A DNA stretch of 64,000 nucleotides from contig NZ_CP026121.1 of assembly GCF_003330845.1 (NCBI RefSeq), positions 7,235,501 through 7,299,500 on the forward strand. Reading direction: 5' to 3'. A program made the translations under genes and the position numbers. Shown in pieces: positions 45,570 through 57,027 of this stretch; the first letter of the stretch is position 1; each line of letters opens with the position of its first letter. The notes beneath the pieces are model-generated. The model was not told the origin of the DNA. It ran no database searches and saw only the letters and a list, made by a program, of their open reading frames with translations. This DNA comes from Streptomyces sp. Go-475 (lineage in GTDB: Bacteria > Actinomycetota > Actinomycetes > Streptomycetales > Streptomycetaceae).

Positions 45570-46592
45570 ATGGACTTCGGACTCGTCCTGCAGACCGACC
45601 CGCCGGCCTCGCGGGTGATCAGCCTCATGAAGCGCGCGGAACGGAACAATTTCTCCTACGGCTGGACCTTCGACTCCGCCGTGCTGTGGCAGGAACCGTT
45701 CGTGATCTACAGCCAGATCCTGGCCAACACCACGAAACTGAAGGTCGGGCCGATGGTGACCAACCCGGGCACCCGCACCTGGGAGGTCACCGCCTCCACC
45801 TTCGCCACCCTCAACGACATGTACGGCAACCGCACCGTCTGCGGCATCGGGCGCGGCGACTCCGCGATGCGCGTGGCCGGCCGCAAGCCCAACACCCTGG
45901 CCAGGATCAGCGAGGCCATGAAGGTCATCCGGGCCCTCGGCAGCGGCCGGGAGGCCGACCTCGGCGGCGGCACGGTCGTCCGCTTCCCGTGGATCAAGCC
46001 GGGCGCGGAACTCCCCGTGTGGATGGCCGCGTACGGTCCCAAGGCCCTGAAGATGACCGGCGAGGAGGCCGACGGGTTCATCCTCCAGCTGGCCGACCTC
46101 TACCTGACGGAGTACATGGTCAAGGCCGTGAAGGACGCGGCGGTCGCCGCCGGCCGCGACCCTGCCGAGGTGACCGTCTGCGTGGCCGCCCCGGCGTACG
46201 TCACCGAGGACGACTCGCCCGAGGCGCTCGCCCACGCCCGCGAGCAGTGCCGCTGGTTCGGCGGCATGGTCGGCAACCACGTGGCCGACCTGGTCTCCAA
46301 GTACGGCGAGCACTCCGCCGCCGTCCCCGACGAACTCACCGACTACATCAAGGCCCGCGAGGGCTACGACTACTCCCACCACGGCCGCGCCGGCAACCCG
46401 GACACCCAGTTCGTGCCCGACGAGATCGTCGACCGGTTCTGCCTGATCGGCCCGGTCGAACGGCACGTCGAGAAGCTGAACGCGCTGCGCGACCTCGGCG
46501 TGGACCAGTTCGCCGTGTACGACATGCACGACGCGCAGGAGGCCGTGATCGACGCCTACGGATCGCGGGTGATCCCGGCGGTCAACGGCTGA
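45570..46592 (+). CDS. LLM-class flavin/F420-dependent oxidoreductase
   Basis: This 340-residue protein is a bacterial luciferase-like TIM barrel (MDFGLVLQTDPPASRV, then GPMVTNPGTRTWEVTA, GIGRGDSAMRVAGRKP and VWMAAYGPKALKMTGEEADG). Such proteins use FMN or F420. The ATG at 45570 is preferred to the GTG at 45561, because AGGGAG sits 8 bases upstream of the ATG but overlaps the GTG. It lies 12 bases after hydA and is clearly co-transcribed. Since no dihydropyrimidine dehydrogenase is present, it may supply the redox step of the pathway; this is inference from position. Confidence 0.87.
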   Translation: MDFGLVLQTDPPASRVISLMKRAERNNFSYGWTFDSAVLWQEPFVIYSQILANTTKLKVGPMVTNPGTRTWEVTASTFATLNDMYGNRTVCGIGRGDSAMRVAGRKPNTLARISEAMKVIRALGSGREADLGGGTVVRFPWIKPGAELPVWMAAYGPKALKMTGEEADGFILQLADLYLTEYMVKAVKDAAVAAGRDPAEVTVCVAAPAYVTEDDSPEALAHAREQCRWFGGMVGNHVADLVSKYGEHSAAVPDELTDYIKAREGYDYSHHGRAGNPDTQFVPDEIVDRFCLIGPVERHVEKLNALRDLGVDQFAVYDMHDAQEAVIDAYGSRVIPAVNG

Positions 46593-46622
46593 ACTCCCAC
46601 GCGAGAGCACCCCTCATGAACT

Positions 46623-46649
46623 CCCCCTTCCCCCGGCCCGGGAAGGGGG
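46623..46649 (+). terminator. Hairpin between the LLM oxidoreductase and permease genes
   Basis: CCCCCTTCCC (46623-46632) pairs perfectly with 46640-46649 around a seven-base loop. It lies 30 bases past the oxidoreductase stop and 80 bases before the permease start. It may be a partial terminator or mRNA-stabilising structure within the operon. Confidence 0.6.
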
Positions 46650-46729
46650 CGCAGGACGCCCCGAGCGCACCCCCCATCGGCATCACCCGCACGGCCATTC
46701 CCGTCCCACCTCCCTGATTGGCCCGGCCC

Positions 46730-48256
<1,527 letters not shown>

Positions 48257-48283
48257 CGCGGGCCGGCGCTGGAGGACAGGCGA

Positions 48284-48952
48284 TCAGCCCTTGTCGGCCT
48301 CCAGCGCCGCCACGGCCTCCTTCGCGGCCTTGATGGCGCCCTTGTTGATCGTGTCCGTATCGGGCGCCTTCTTCGACTCGAAGTCACTGCCGTTGTACGT
48401 GACCGTCACCAGCGCGTTGGACGCGCGGGCGACCACGACGCCCTCGCGCGTCTCCTGCTTGTCCTCGGTGGTGAGGTTCACGACGGAGTACGCGCTGTCA
48501 CCCAGACCCGGGACGGCCCCGCCACCGCTGCGCTTCTCCGTGCTCTCCTTGTACGCCTTCTGCGCCGCCTCGTCCGACTCCAGCACCTCGTACGACACGT
48601 CCAGCCAACGGTAGTCGTAGCCCTTGAGCGCGTTCCAGGAGCAGGTGCGGCGCAGCTCCGCGTCCGTGGACGGGATCTCCTTCCCGGCCGTCTTGGCACC
48701 CGGCACCAGCGACTCGATCGTCTTCTTCGCGATGCTCTCGCACGGGGCGGGAGCGGCCGAGTACGCCTTCGCGACGGTCGACGTGGACGGCGCGGACGCG
48801 GACTGGGTCCCGGTCTTCTCGTCGGCCGGCTTGTGCTCGGCGGCCTGCGGCGCGGCGAGCGGACCGGACGACAGCGCCCAGCCCGCCGCGGCGAGCACAG
48901 CCACCGGGGACAGGCGTGCGGTCAGGGCCAGGGGCAGGGGTAGGGAACGCAC
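48284..48952 (-). CDS. Secreted DUF3558-like protein
   Basis: This is a 222-residue protein from the GTG at 48952, which has GAGAAGGG upstream; the longer frame to 49348 is not plausible. An N-terminal Sec signal (about residues 1-30) precedes a Ser/Thr/Ala-rich linker and a globular domain containing two cysteines (APCESIAKK and RRTCSWNAL) in the pattern of DUF3558 proteins of actinobacteria, probably disulfide-linked outside the cell. There is no lipobox cysteine. The function is unknown. It is divergent from a gamma-glutamyltransferase-like gene. Confidence 0.75.
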   Translation of the reverse strand: MRSLPLPLALTARLSPVAVLAAAGWALSSGPLAAPQAAEHKPADEKTGTQSASAPSTSTVAKAYSAAPAPCESIAKKTIESLVPGAKTAGKEIPSTDAELRRTCSWNALKGYDYRWLDVSYEVLESDEAAQKAYKESTEKRSGGGAVPGLGDSAYSVVNLTTEDKQETREGVVVARASNALVTVTYNGSDFESKKAPDTDTINKGAIKAAKEAVAALEADKG

Positions 48953-48981
48953 GGCGCCCTTCTCGTGGGGGGGGACGGACG

Positions 48982-49000
48982 GTGCGGAGCGGGTCCGCAC
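48982..49000. promoter_or_regulatory. 19-bp inverted repeat in the leader of the secreted-protein gene
   Basis: GTGCGGA (48982-48988) and TCCGCAC (48994-49000) flank GCGGG. It is 30 bases upstream of the GTG at 48952 and could be an operator or 5'-UTR hairpin. Confidence 0.4.
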
Positions 49001-49184
49001 GGCGGACGGGACGACAGTTTCACATGAGTCCCTGTGGTGCGGAAGTGCGGTCCGGCACACAGGCCGCGGAAACACGGTTCGCACCGGCGCGGTCGCACTG
49101 CGCAGCGCTGGCCGGGGGTTTCGCCGCAGCCGTGACCGGGGGAGGGGGACGGGTGGCGCGCGCGTACGAGAGGTGAGAGGACGT

Positions 49185-51011
49185 ATGTTCACATCCCGCC
49201 CGACCCTGCAGGGCACCTTCGGCATGGTGTCCTCCACGCACTGGCTCGCCGCGCAGTCGGCGATGGCCGTCCTGGAGGACGGTGGCAACGCCTGCGACGC
49301 GGCCGTGGCCGGCGCCTTCGTGCTGCACGTCGTCGAACCCCACCTCAACGGCCCGGCCGGCGAGGTGCCGATCCTGCTCGCCCCGCCCGGTGGCGAGGTG
49401 CGGGTGCTGTGCGGACAGGGCGTCGCACCCGCCGGGGCGACCGTCGCGCACTACCGGGAACTCGGCCTGGACCTGGTCCCCGGCACCGGTCCGCTGGCCG
49501 CCGCCGTACCGGGCGCCTTCGACGCCTGGATGCTGCTGCTGCGCGACCACGGCACCAAGTCCCTCGCCGACGTCCTGAAGTACGCCATCGGCTACGCCGA
49601 ACACGGCCACGCGCCCGTGGAGCGGGTCACGGACACCGTCGAGACGGTGCGCGAACTCTTCAAGACCGAGTGGACCTCGTCGGCGGAGGTCTACCTGCCC
49701 GGCGGCAAGGCGCCACGCCCCGGCGAGCTCTTCCGCAACCCCGCGCTCGCCGCCACCTGGAAGCGCCTGCTCGCCGAGACCGCCGGGGCGGGCGACCGGG
49801 AGGCCGAGATCGAGGCCGCGCGGCAGGTGTGGCGCACCGGCTTCATCGCCGAGGCCCTCGTACGCCAGGCCGCCCGCCCCACCCTGGACACCAGCGGCGA
49901 CCACCACACCGGCACCCTCACGGCCGCCGACCTCGCCGCCTGGTCCGCGACCTACGAGACACCCGTGACGTACGACTGGAACGGCTGGACCGTGTGCAAG
50001 CCGGGCCCCTGGAGCCAGGGCCCGGTCCTGCTCCAGCAACTCGCCCTGCTGCCGCCCGAACTGCCCCCCTACGGCTCGGCCGACTACGTCCACCTCCTGG
50101 TCGAGGGCTGCAAACTCGCCATGGCCGACCGGGAGGCCTGGTACGGGGACGCCGCCGAGGTGCCCCTCGACGACCTGCTGTCCGCCGAGTACAACACGGC
50201 CCGCCGCGCCCTCGTCGGCGAGCGGGCCGAGCACGACCTGCGGCCCGGGAGCCCCGGCGGACGCCCCCCGCGGCTGAGCGCGCACGCGCGCGTGGCGGCC
50301 GCCGCCCAGGAGGGCTCCGACGCCCTGGGCGTCGGCGAGCCGACCGTCGCCAAACTCCCGACGTCCCCCGTGCCCGGCGAACCGGTCGTCACCGCCGACG
50401 GGAGCACCCGGGGCGACACCTGCCACCTGGACATCGTCGACCGCTGGGGCGGCATGGTCTCGGCCACGCCCAGCGGCGGCTGGCTCCAGTCCAACCCCGT
50501 CGTCCCCGAACTCGGCTTCCCGCTCGGCACCCGGCTCCAGATGACCTGGCTGGAGGAGGGCCTGCCCAGCACCCTCACCCCCGGCCGCCGCCCCCGCAGC
50601 ACCCTGTCCCCCTCGATCGCCCTGCGCGACGGCGTGCCCGTCATGGCGTTCGGCACGCCCGGCGGGGACCAGCAGGACCAGTGGCAGCTGCACTTCCTCC
50701 TGGCGGTCGCGCTGCGCCCCCAGGTGCGCGGCGGTCCCGACCTCCAGGGCGCGATCGACGCCCCGAACTGGCACAACGACAGCTTCCCGGGCTCCTTCTT
50801 CCCGCGCGGCATGCGCCCGGGCAGCGTGACCGTCGAGGCCCGCACCGACCCGGCCGTCGTCGCGGAGCTGCGGCGCCGCGGCCATGAGGTGACCGTCGGC
50901 GCCCCCTGGTCGGAGGGCCGGCTCTGCGCCGTCGCCCGGGACCCGGAGACCGGCGTCCTGTCGGCGGCGGCGAACCCGCGCGGCATGCAGGGGTACGCGG
51001 TCGGCCGGTGA
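49185..51011 (+). CDS. Gamma-glutamyltransferase-family protein, cytoplasmic
   Basis: This 608-residue Ntn-hydrolase has no signal peptide, unlike the ggt at 31780-33579. The large-subunit motif is GGNACDAAVAGAFVLHVVEPHLNG, spread over about residues 29-52. The presumed autoprocessing Thr is in TRGDTCHLDIVDRW (about residue 409), with Cys next to it in place of the usual Thr. RRPRSTLSPSIALRDG and FGTPGGDQQDQW line the active site. Many such proteins are acylases or cephalosporin-acylase-like rather than glutathione enzymes. The start at 49185 has GAGAGGAC upstream. Substrate unknown. Confidence 0.85.
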   Translation: MFTSRPTLQGTFGMVSSTHWLAAQSAMAVLEDGGNACDAAVAGAFVLHVVEPHLNGPAGEVPILLAPPGGEVRVLCGQGVAPAGATVAHYRELGLDLVPGTGPLAAAVPGAFDAWMLLLRDHGTKSLADVLKYAIGYAEHGHAPVERVTDTVETVRELFKTEWTSSAEVYLPGGKAPRPGELFRNPALAATWKRLLAETAGAGDREAEIEAARQVWRTGFIAEALVRQAARPTLDTSGDHHTGTLTAADLAAWSATYETPVTYDWNGWTVCKPGPWSQGPVLLQQLALLPPELPPYGSADYVHLLVEGCKLAMADREAWYGDAAEVPLDDLLSAEYNTARRALVGERAEHDLRPGSPGGRPPRLSAHARVAAAAQEGSDALGVGEPTVAKLPTSPVPGEPVVTADGSTRGDTCHLDIVDRWGGMVSATPSGGWLQSNPVVPELGFPLGTRLQMTWLEEGLPSTLTPGRRPRSTLSPSIALRDGVPVMAFGTPGGDQQDQWQLHFLLAVALRPQVRGGPDLQGAIDAPNWHNDSFPGSFFPRGMRPGSVTVEARTDPAVVAELRRRGHEVTVGAPWSEGRLCAVARDPETGVLSAAANPRGMQGYAVGR

Positions 51012-51096
51012 CCGCCCCCGCTGGAGTTCACCGCGATTCCACCCGGGGCGCACCCGGCGGGTGGGGATTGTCAGTGGCACGTGGTGTCATGGAAGG

Positions 51097-51942
51097 GTGA
51101 TCGACAGCAACGAAACCATCGAAGAGTTTCTCGCGCAGCACGCCTCCGACGTCGAGGAGGAGATCCGCAAGGCGGCCACCACCGAGATCATGCCGCGCTG
51201 GCGTCAGCTCGCCGCGCACGAGGTCGACCAGAAGGCCGGCCCGCACGATCTGGTGACCGACGCCGACCGCAAGGCCGAGCTGTACCTCACCGAGGCCCTG
51301 GCCGCCCTGCTGCCCGGCTCGGTCGTGGTCGGCGAGGAGGCGGTCCACGCCAACCCGGCCTCCTACGAGGCGATACGGGGCGACGCCCCGGTCTGGATCA
51401 TCGACCCGGTCGACGGCACAAGGCCGTTCGTACGCGGCGAGGCCGGGTTCTGCACGCTGGTCGCGCTGGCCCAGGGCGGCACCCTGCTCGGGTCCTGGAC
51501 CTACGCGCCCGCCCGGGACCGGCTCGCCACCGCCGAGCGGGGCAAGGGCGCCTACCTCGACGGCGAGCGGCTGTTCGCCGGTGTGCCGGAGCCCGGCCGC
51601 GACCTGCGCGTGGCCACCTCCCACCCGGACTACACGACGGACGAGCAGAAGCACGCCCTGCTCGGGCTGCGCACCGAGGGGGTGGCACCGCGCGCGTGCG
51701 GCTCGGCCGGCCTGGAGTACCTCGCCATCGCCCGGGGCGAGTTGGACGCCGTGGCCTTCTCGTGGGAGGCGGCGTGGGACCACGCGGCCGGGCTGCTCCT
51801 CGTCGAGGAGGCGGGCGGCGCCCATCTGACCCGCGCGGGCGATCCGTTCCGCGTCACGGGCGGCAACGCCCTGCCGTTCACCGCCGCCCGCGACGCGGCC
51901 ACGGCCCGGCGGGTCGCGGCGCTGCTGTCGGGCGGCGCATGA
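51097..51942 (+). CDS. Inositol-monophosphatase-family phosphatase
   Basis: This 281-residue metal-dependent phosphatase has the family motifs in order: GPHDLVTDADRKAE (about residues 47-60), GEEAVH (metal Glu), WIIDPVDGTRPF (metal Asp, Asp and Thr) and WEAAWDHAAGLLLVEEAGG (third metal Asp). Members hydrolyse inositol-1-phosphate, histidinol phosphate, fructose-1,6-bisphosphate or PAP; I cannot tell which. The GTG at 51097 is the first plausible start, with GGAAGG directly before it. It lies 85 bases after the gamma-glutamyltransferase-like gene. Confidence 0.87.
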   Translation: MIDSNETIEEFLAQHASDVEEEIRKAATTEIMPRWRQLAAHEVDQKAGPHDLVTDADRKAELYLTEALAALLPGSVVVGEEAVHANPASYEAIRGDAPVWIIDPVDGTRPFVRGEAGFCTLVALAQGGTLLGSWTYAPARDRLATAERGKGAYLDGERLFAGVPEPGRDLRVATSHPDYTTDEQKHALLGLRTEGVAPRACGSAGLEYLAIARGELDAVAFSWEAAWDHAAGLLLVEEAGGAHLTRAGDPFRVTGGNALPFTAARDAATARRVAALLSGGA

Positions 51943-52105
51943 GCCCGGCGGAAGCCCGACGAGCGGTCACCGACCGTAGGCGCACGGTAGCGCTGACCGC
52001 TTCGGCGCTGCCCGCGCGCACCGGACATCACCCGCGGCCGGTGACGGACCGTCCCCGGGCATATCCTGATCCCCAGTGGCCGTCGGCTGACGAAGGGGTC
52101 CGAAG

Positions 52106-53520
52106 GTGCCGTCGATGCTCGATGCCGTCGTAGTGGGTGCGGGGCCGAACGGACTGACCGCGGCCGTGGAGCTGGCCCGCCGCGGCTTCTCCGTCGCCGT
52201 CTTCGAGGCCCGGGGCACCGTGGGCGGCGGCTCCCGCACCGAGGAACTCACCCTGCCGGGCTTCCGGCACGACCCCTGCGCCGCGGCCCACCCGCTCGGC
52301 GTCAACTCACCCGCCTTCCGCGCCCTGCCGCTGGAGCGGTACGGCCTTCAGTGGCTGCACGCCGAGCTGCCCATGGCGCACCCCTTCCCGGACGGCTCGG
52401 CGGCCGTGCTGGCCCGGTCGGTGGGCGAGACGGCCGCCTCCTTCGGGCCGCGCGACGCCGGGGCGTACCGCAGGCTCGTCGAGCCCTTCCTGCCCAAGTG
52501 GGACACGCTCACCCGGGACTTCATGTCCCTGCCGCTCACGGCGCTGCCCCGCGACCCGGTCACCCTCGCCCGCTTCGGCCTCGTCGGGCTGCCCCCGTCG
52601 ACCCTGCTGATGCGCCGCTTCCGCGACGAACCGGCCAGGGCGCTGTTCGCCGGGCTCGTCGCCCATGTCATGGCGCCGCTGGGCGGCTTCGCCACCGGCG
52701 CCATCGGCCTGGTCTTCGCCCTCGCGGCACACGCCCGCGGCTGGCCGGTCGCCCGCGGCGGCTCCCAGGCGATCTCCGACGCCCTCGCCGCCCACCTGCG
52801 CGACCTCGGCGGCAGCGTGCACACCGACTACGAGGTGAAGCGCCTGGACGACCTGCCGCCGGCCCGGGCGTACGTCTTCGACACCTCGCCCACCGCCCTG
52901 GCCCGCATCGCCGGCTTCGGCGACCACTACGCCGGTTACCGCTACGGGCCGGGCGTCTTCAAGGTCGACTACGCGCTGGACGGCCCCGTGCCGTGGACCG
53001 CGAAGGAGGCCCGCGTCGCCGGCACCGTGCAGATCGGCGCGAGCCGCGCGGAGATCGGCACGGCCCTGCGCGCGGCGGCCCGGGAAGGCAGGGCCCCCGA
53101 CAAGCCGTTCATGATCACGGTCCAGCCGAGTGTCGTCGACCCGACCCGGGCCCCCGCGGGCAAGCACGTCTTCTGGGCGTACGGCCATGTCCCGCACGGC
53201 TGGACCGGAGACCTCACCGACGCCATCGAGCGGCAACTGGAGCGCTTCGCCCCGGGGTTCCGCGACCGCGTCCTGGCCCGCGCCACGGCCGGACCGCCCG
53301 AACTCGCCGCCCGCAACGCCAACTACGTCGGCGGCGACATCGCCTCCGGGTCGGTGTCCGGCCTCCAGCTCCTGCTGCGCCCGAAGCTCACCCTGTTCCC
53401 GTACCGCACCCCCCACCCGGCCGTCTTCATCTGCTCCTCCGCGACACCGCCCGGCCCCGGAGTGCACGGCATGTCCGGGCACAACGCCGCGAAGGCCGTA
53501 TGGAAGCGGCTGAGGCAGAC

Positions 53521-53524
<4 letters not shown>
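52106..53524 (+). CDS. FAD-dependent oxidoreductase, phytoene desaturase-like
   Basis: This 472-residue flavoprotein has an N-terminal Rossmann motif ([20 protein letters not shown], about residues 5-24) followed by [13 protein letters not shown], which is typical of amine-oxidase/phytoene-desaturase-like enzymes. The C-terminus has the second FAD contact ([10 protein letters not shown]). The closest group is the uncharacterised bacterial CrtI-like proteins (pyridine nucleotide-disulfide oxidoreductase domain-containing protein 2 type). The GTG at 52106 has AAGGGG upstream; an ATG three codons on is possible. Its last four bases overlap the start of the macrodomain gene. Confidence 0.87.
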
Positions 53525-54030
<506 letters not shown>

Positions 54031-54046
54031 GGCGTCCCAGCGGGAC

Positions 54047-54880
54047 TCACACGGGCTCGGGCTCGAAGTGTCGCAGCAGGTCACGGCCGGGCTGGACGAC
54101 GCCGTAGCTGCTTTCCGGTACGGCGTTCCACACGCCGGGGAGATCGCCCAGTGGCTCCGACACGACCAGGCGGGTCTCGTCGGAGATGTGGTTCAGGAAC
54201 GCGAGGTCGGGGTGGAGGGCGCGGATGTCCTCCACCCGGCTGCTGTAGTACAGCGACCGGGCGTCTCCGCCGCTGGAGTACCGGAAGAACCACACCCGCT
54301 CACCGTCGGTCACCGCGACCGTCATCTGGAGGGGCTCCGCCACCCCGTGCTCCTGCCCCAGCCGCTCGACCAGCCCGGCCATCCGGGCCACCGCGCCCGG
54401 CGGGTCGCCGTCGAGGCCGAAGGTGAGGGCCACGTGGAACATCACCTCGGAGTCCGTCGTGCCCTCGATCGACGGGAACAGCGCCGGGTCCACGGCCAGC
54501 ATCAGCTCCCGGCGCATGTCGGCGAACCCGGCGATCGCCCCGTTGTGCATCCACATCCAGCGCCCGTGACGGAAGGGGTGGCAGTTGGTCTGCTGCACGG
54601 CCGTCCCGGTGGAGGCCCGCACATGGGCGAAGAACAGCGGTGAGCGGACGTGGTCGGCGATCTCCCGTAGGTTGCGGTCGCTCCAGGCCGGGCCCGTGTC
54701 GCGGATGACGGCGGGGCTGCGCAGGTGCCACGCGTACCAGCCGACGCCGAAACCGTCGCCGTTGGTGGTGTCGACCCCCATCCGCGCGTGCAGGCTCTGG
54801 TCGATCAGCGAGTGCTGCGGGCGGTAGAGGACGTCGTCGAGCAGCACGGGAGTGCCGGAGTAGGCGAGCCAGCGGCACAT
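54047..54880 (-). CDS. Class II glutamine amidotransferase (YafJ/GATase type)
   Basis: This 277-residue Ntn-hydrolase has the nucleophile Cys2 exposed after removal of Met1 (MCRWLAYSG). Supporting motifs are GDGFGVGWYAW, HVRASTGTAVQQTNCHPF and MHNGAIAGF, which bind glutamine. It lacks a synthase domain, so it either acts with a partner or hydrolyses a gamma-glutamyl amide, as EgtC does in ergothioneine synthesis; no egt genes are near. The ATG at 54880 gives the required Met-Cys start. It is convergent with the macrodomain gene (16 bases between stops). Confidence 0.88.
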   Translation of the reverse strand: MCRWLAYSGTPVLLDDVLYRPQHSLIDQSLHARMGVDTTNGDGFGVGWYAWHLRSPAVIRDTGPAWSDRNLREIADHVRSPLFFAHVRASTGTAVQQTNCHPFRHGRWMWMHNGAIAGFADMRRELMLAVDPALFPSIEGTTDSEVMFHVALTFGLDGDPPGAVARMAGLVERLGQEHGVAEPLQMTVAVTDGERVWFFRYSSGGDARSLYYSSRVEDIRALHPDLAFLNHISDETRLVVSEPLGDLPGVWNAVPESSYGVVQPGRDLLRHFEPEPV

Positions 54881-55120
54881 GGTCGGACCCCCGTTTCCGA
54901 GCCGCCTCGGCCGGCCCGCGCGGCTCCGTGGGTGCGGATACGTCTCCCGCGCGAGTACCCGGAACTCACGGTCTTCCTCCTCGCACCGGCGGCGGACCCA
55001 CGACCACCAGGAGTGCGGTGGCAAGCACCGGCCGCCCGCCCCGGGCCGTCCGGTGCTGCCACCGCCGGAGAGCCGGCCCGGCGCCAGGTCACCCACTTCC
55101 GGGCCGTGCGCCGCGCCCCG
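54881..55120. other. 240-bp gene-free region between ABC-F gene and amidotransferase gene
   Basis: Minus-strand upstream region of the amidotransferase gene. The open frame that continues upstream of Met-Cys is Arg/Gly/Pro-rich and not credible. I see no clear promoter or repeat. Confidence 0.4.
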
Positions 55121-56791
55121 TCACCGCGCCACTGCCCCCGCTCCCTCCTCCGTCCCCGCCGCGCGCCCCCGCGTCAGCGTCAGCCGCGGCCAGGCGCTGA
55201 CGTCGCGCTGCAGCTGGCGGTCGTGCGTGGCCAGGACGACCGCCGCGTCGGTCGTGTGCAGCGCTTCGGTGAGTTCGTCGACCAGGGCGATGGACAGGTG
55301 GTTCGTGGGCTCGTCCAGCAGCAGGACGTGCGGGCGGGACGCGACGGTCAGGGCCAGGTCGAGCCGGCGCTGCTGGCCCGTCGACAGCTCGGCCACCGGC
55401 TTGTCGGCGTCCCGCGAGGTGAGCAGGCCCAGCGAGCCGAGCCCCACCACCTCGCCCTCCGCCAGCACGCCCGCCGTGACCAACCGCGCGAGGTGCGCCT
55501 CGTAGACGTCACGGGCCCGCTGGTGCGTCGCCCGCGGCGACTCCTGCCCGAGCAGGCGCAGCCGCACCCCGCGCGCCCGGTGCACCCGGCCCGTGCCGGG
55601 GGCGAGCAGCCCGGCCAGGACGGACAGCAGCGTGGACTTCCCCGCCCCGTTCGGACCGGTGACGGCGAGCCGGTCGCCGGACGTCACCGACAGGCTCGCC
55701 GCGTGGTGCAGCCGCCCGTCCACCGTCACCTCCTCCGCGCGCAGCAGGACGACGCCCGGCCGGGCGGGCAGGCCGGGCAGCGAGAGACGCTGCGGCGGCA
55801 CGGGCGCGGTGACCTGGTGCCGGTCCAGGTCGTCCTGGCGCCGGTGGACCGAGCGCACCAGCGCGCCGGCCCGGGTGGCGCGCTGGTGCTTGCCGGTGCC
55901 CTTGCCCGGACGCCACCCGGTGGTCAGCCGGTTCCGCGCCTCGGACAGGGCCTGCTGGAGCCGGACGTGCTCGGTCCGCTGCCGCTCGTACTCCTCCTCC
56001 CAGCGGACCAGCTCGGCCTCGCGGCCCTCGCGGTAACCGGCGTAACCGCCGCCGTGGACGGCCGGGCGGCCGTCCCGCGTGGGGTCGAGGTCGAGGATCG
56101 TGGTGGCGACGTCCGCGAGGAGCGCCCGGTCGTGGCTGACCACGACGACGCCGCCCGGGTGGGCGCGCAGCCGGGCGGTGAGGTACTCCAGCCCGGCCAG
56201 GTCCAGATGGTTGGTCGGCTCGTCCAGGAGCAGGAAGTCGTACTCGGTGCCGAGCAGACAGGCCAGCCGGACGCGGTAGCGCTGGCCGGTCGACAGCGTG
56301 GCGAGCGGACGGGCCCGGTCACTGACCGCGCCGAGTCCGTCCAGGGCGGCGTCCACGCGGCGGTCGGCGTCCCAGGCGTCCAGGGCCTGCGCCGTCTCCA
56401 GGGCGTCGGTGTAGGCCTGTCCGGCCCCGGGGCGATCCGCGGCGAGTGCCTGCGCGGCGGTGTCCAGGTCCCGCAGGGCCGCGCGGGCGTCGGCCAGGTA
56501 CGCGTCGACGAAGTCGCCGACCGTGCGCGTGTCCTCGGCCGGCATCTCCTGCTCGGCCAGGGCGAGGGTGCCCACGCGGTGCACGGTTCCCGCGTCCGGG
56601 TCCAGGAGGCCGGCCAGGACGTGCAGCAGGGTCGACTTGCCGCGGCCGTTCTCGCCGACGACGCCCCAGCGGGAACCGGGGGAGACCTTCATGTCGACGT
56701 CGCGCAGCACCGTGCGGCCACCGCGGGCGACGCGGATTCCGGCACAGGTCAGTTGCGCGCGGGCGCGGGCGGGCAGGGTCAGGGTGGTCAC
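55121..56791 (-). CDS. ABC-F family ATPase (ribosome-acting, antibiotic-resistance type)
   Basis: This 556-residue protein has two ABC domains in one chain and no membrane segment. The first has Walker A GENGRGKST, signature LSTGQRYRVRLA and LLLDEPTNHLD. The second has GPNGAGKST, LSTGQQRRLDLA and LLLDEPTNHLS. Between them is a basic, helical interdomain linker (about residues 260-335), which in ABC-F proteins reaches into the ribosomal P site. ABC-F proteins dislodge antibiotics or rescue stalled ribosomes. The GTG at 56791 follows GGAGG. The upstream leader contains a hairpin that hides this ribosome site, as in drug-inducible ABC-F genes. The specific drug cannot be told. Confidence 0.9.
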   Translation of the reverse strand: MTTLTLPARARAQLTCAGIRVARGGRTVLRDVDMKVSPGSRWGVVGENGRGKSTLLHVLAGLLDPDAGTVHRVGTLALAEQEMPAEDTRTVGDFVDAYLADARAALRDLDTAAQALAADRPGAGQAYTDALETAQALDAWDADRRVDAALDGLGAVSDRARPLATLSTGQRYRVRLACLLGTEYDFLLLDEPTNHLDLAGLEYLTARLRAHPGGVVVVSHDRALLADVATTILDLDPTRDGRPAVHGGGYAGYREGREAELVRWEEEYERQRTEHVRLQQALSEARNRLTTGWRPGKGTGKHQRATRAGALVRSVHRRQDDLDRHQVTAPVPPQRLSLPGLPARPGVVLLRAEEVTVDGRLHHAASLSVTSGDRLAVTGPNGAGKSTLLSVLAGLLAPGTGRVHRARGVRLRLLGQESPRATHQRARDVYEAHLARLVTAGVLAEGEVVGLGSLGLLTSRDADKPVAELSTGQQRRLDLALTVASRPHVLLLDEPTNHLSIALVDELTEALHTTDAAVVLATHDRQLQRDVSAWPRLTLTRGRAAGTEEGAGAVAR

Positions 56792-56799
56792 GTTCTCTT

Positions 56800-56844
56800 C
56801 CTCCGTGAGGAGGCACACTTCACCCCCGGTTCAGGGCGGGGGTG
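56800..56844 (-). promoter_or_regulatory. Structured leader of the ABC-F gene: SD-sequestering hairpin preceded by a GC-rich stem-loop
   Basis: Read leftward, CACCCCCG and CGGGGGTG (56844-56837 and 56828-56821) form an 8-bp stem with an 8-base loop. Seven bases on, CCTCC (56813-56809) can pair with GGAGG (56804-56800), the ribosome site of the ABC-F gene, across a 4-base loop. An in-frame GTG at 56818 lies within the leader. The arrangement resembles attenuation leaders. Confidence 0.6.
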
Positions 56845-57027
56845 CGAGCGGGCCTACGGATCCGACGGACGGCCGGGCCCGGAAACAGGGCGGGCCGTGG
56901 GCGACGTCGCGGCTCCCGGCGCCTCGACCCGCGTACGACACGGCGGGTGAGGGGCGGAGCCGGTGGCCCGGATCAGAGGTAGAGAACGTAACTCACACAC
57001 ACATGCTAACAGTTGCGGCCCGCGCGC

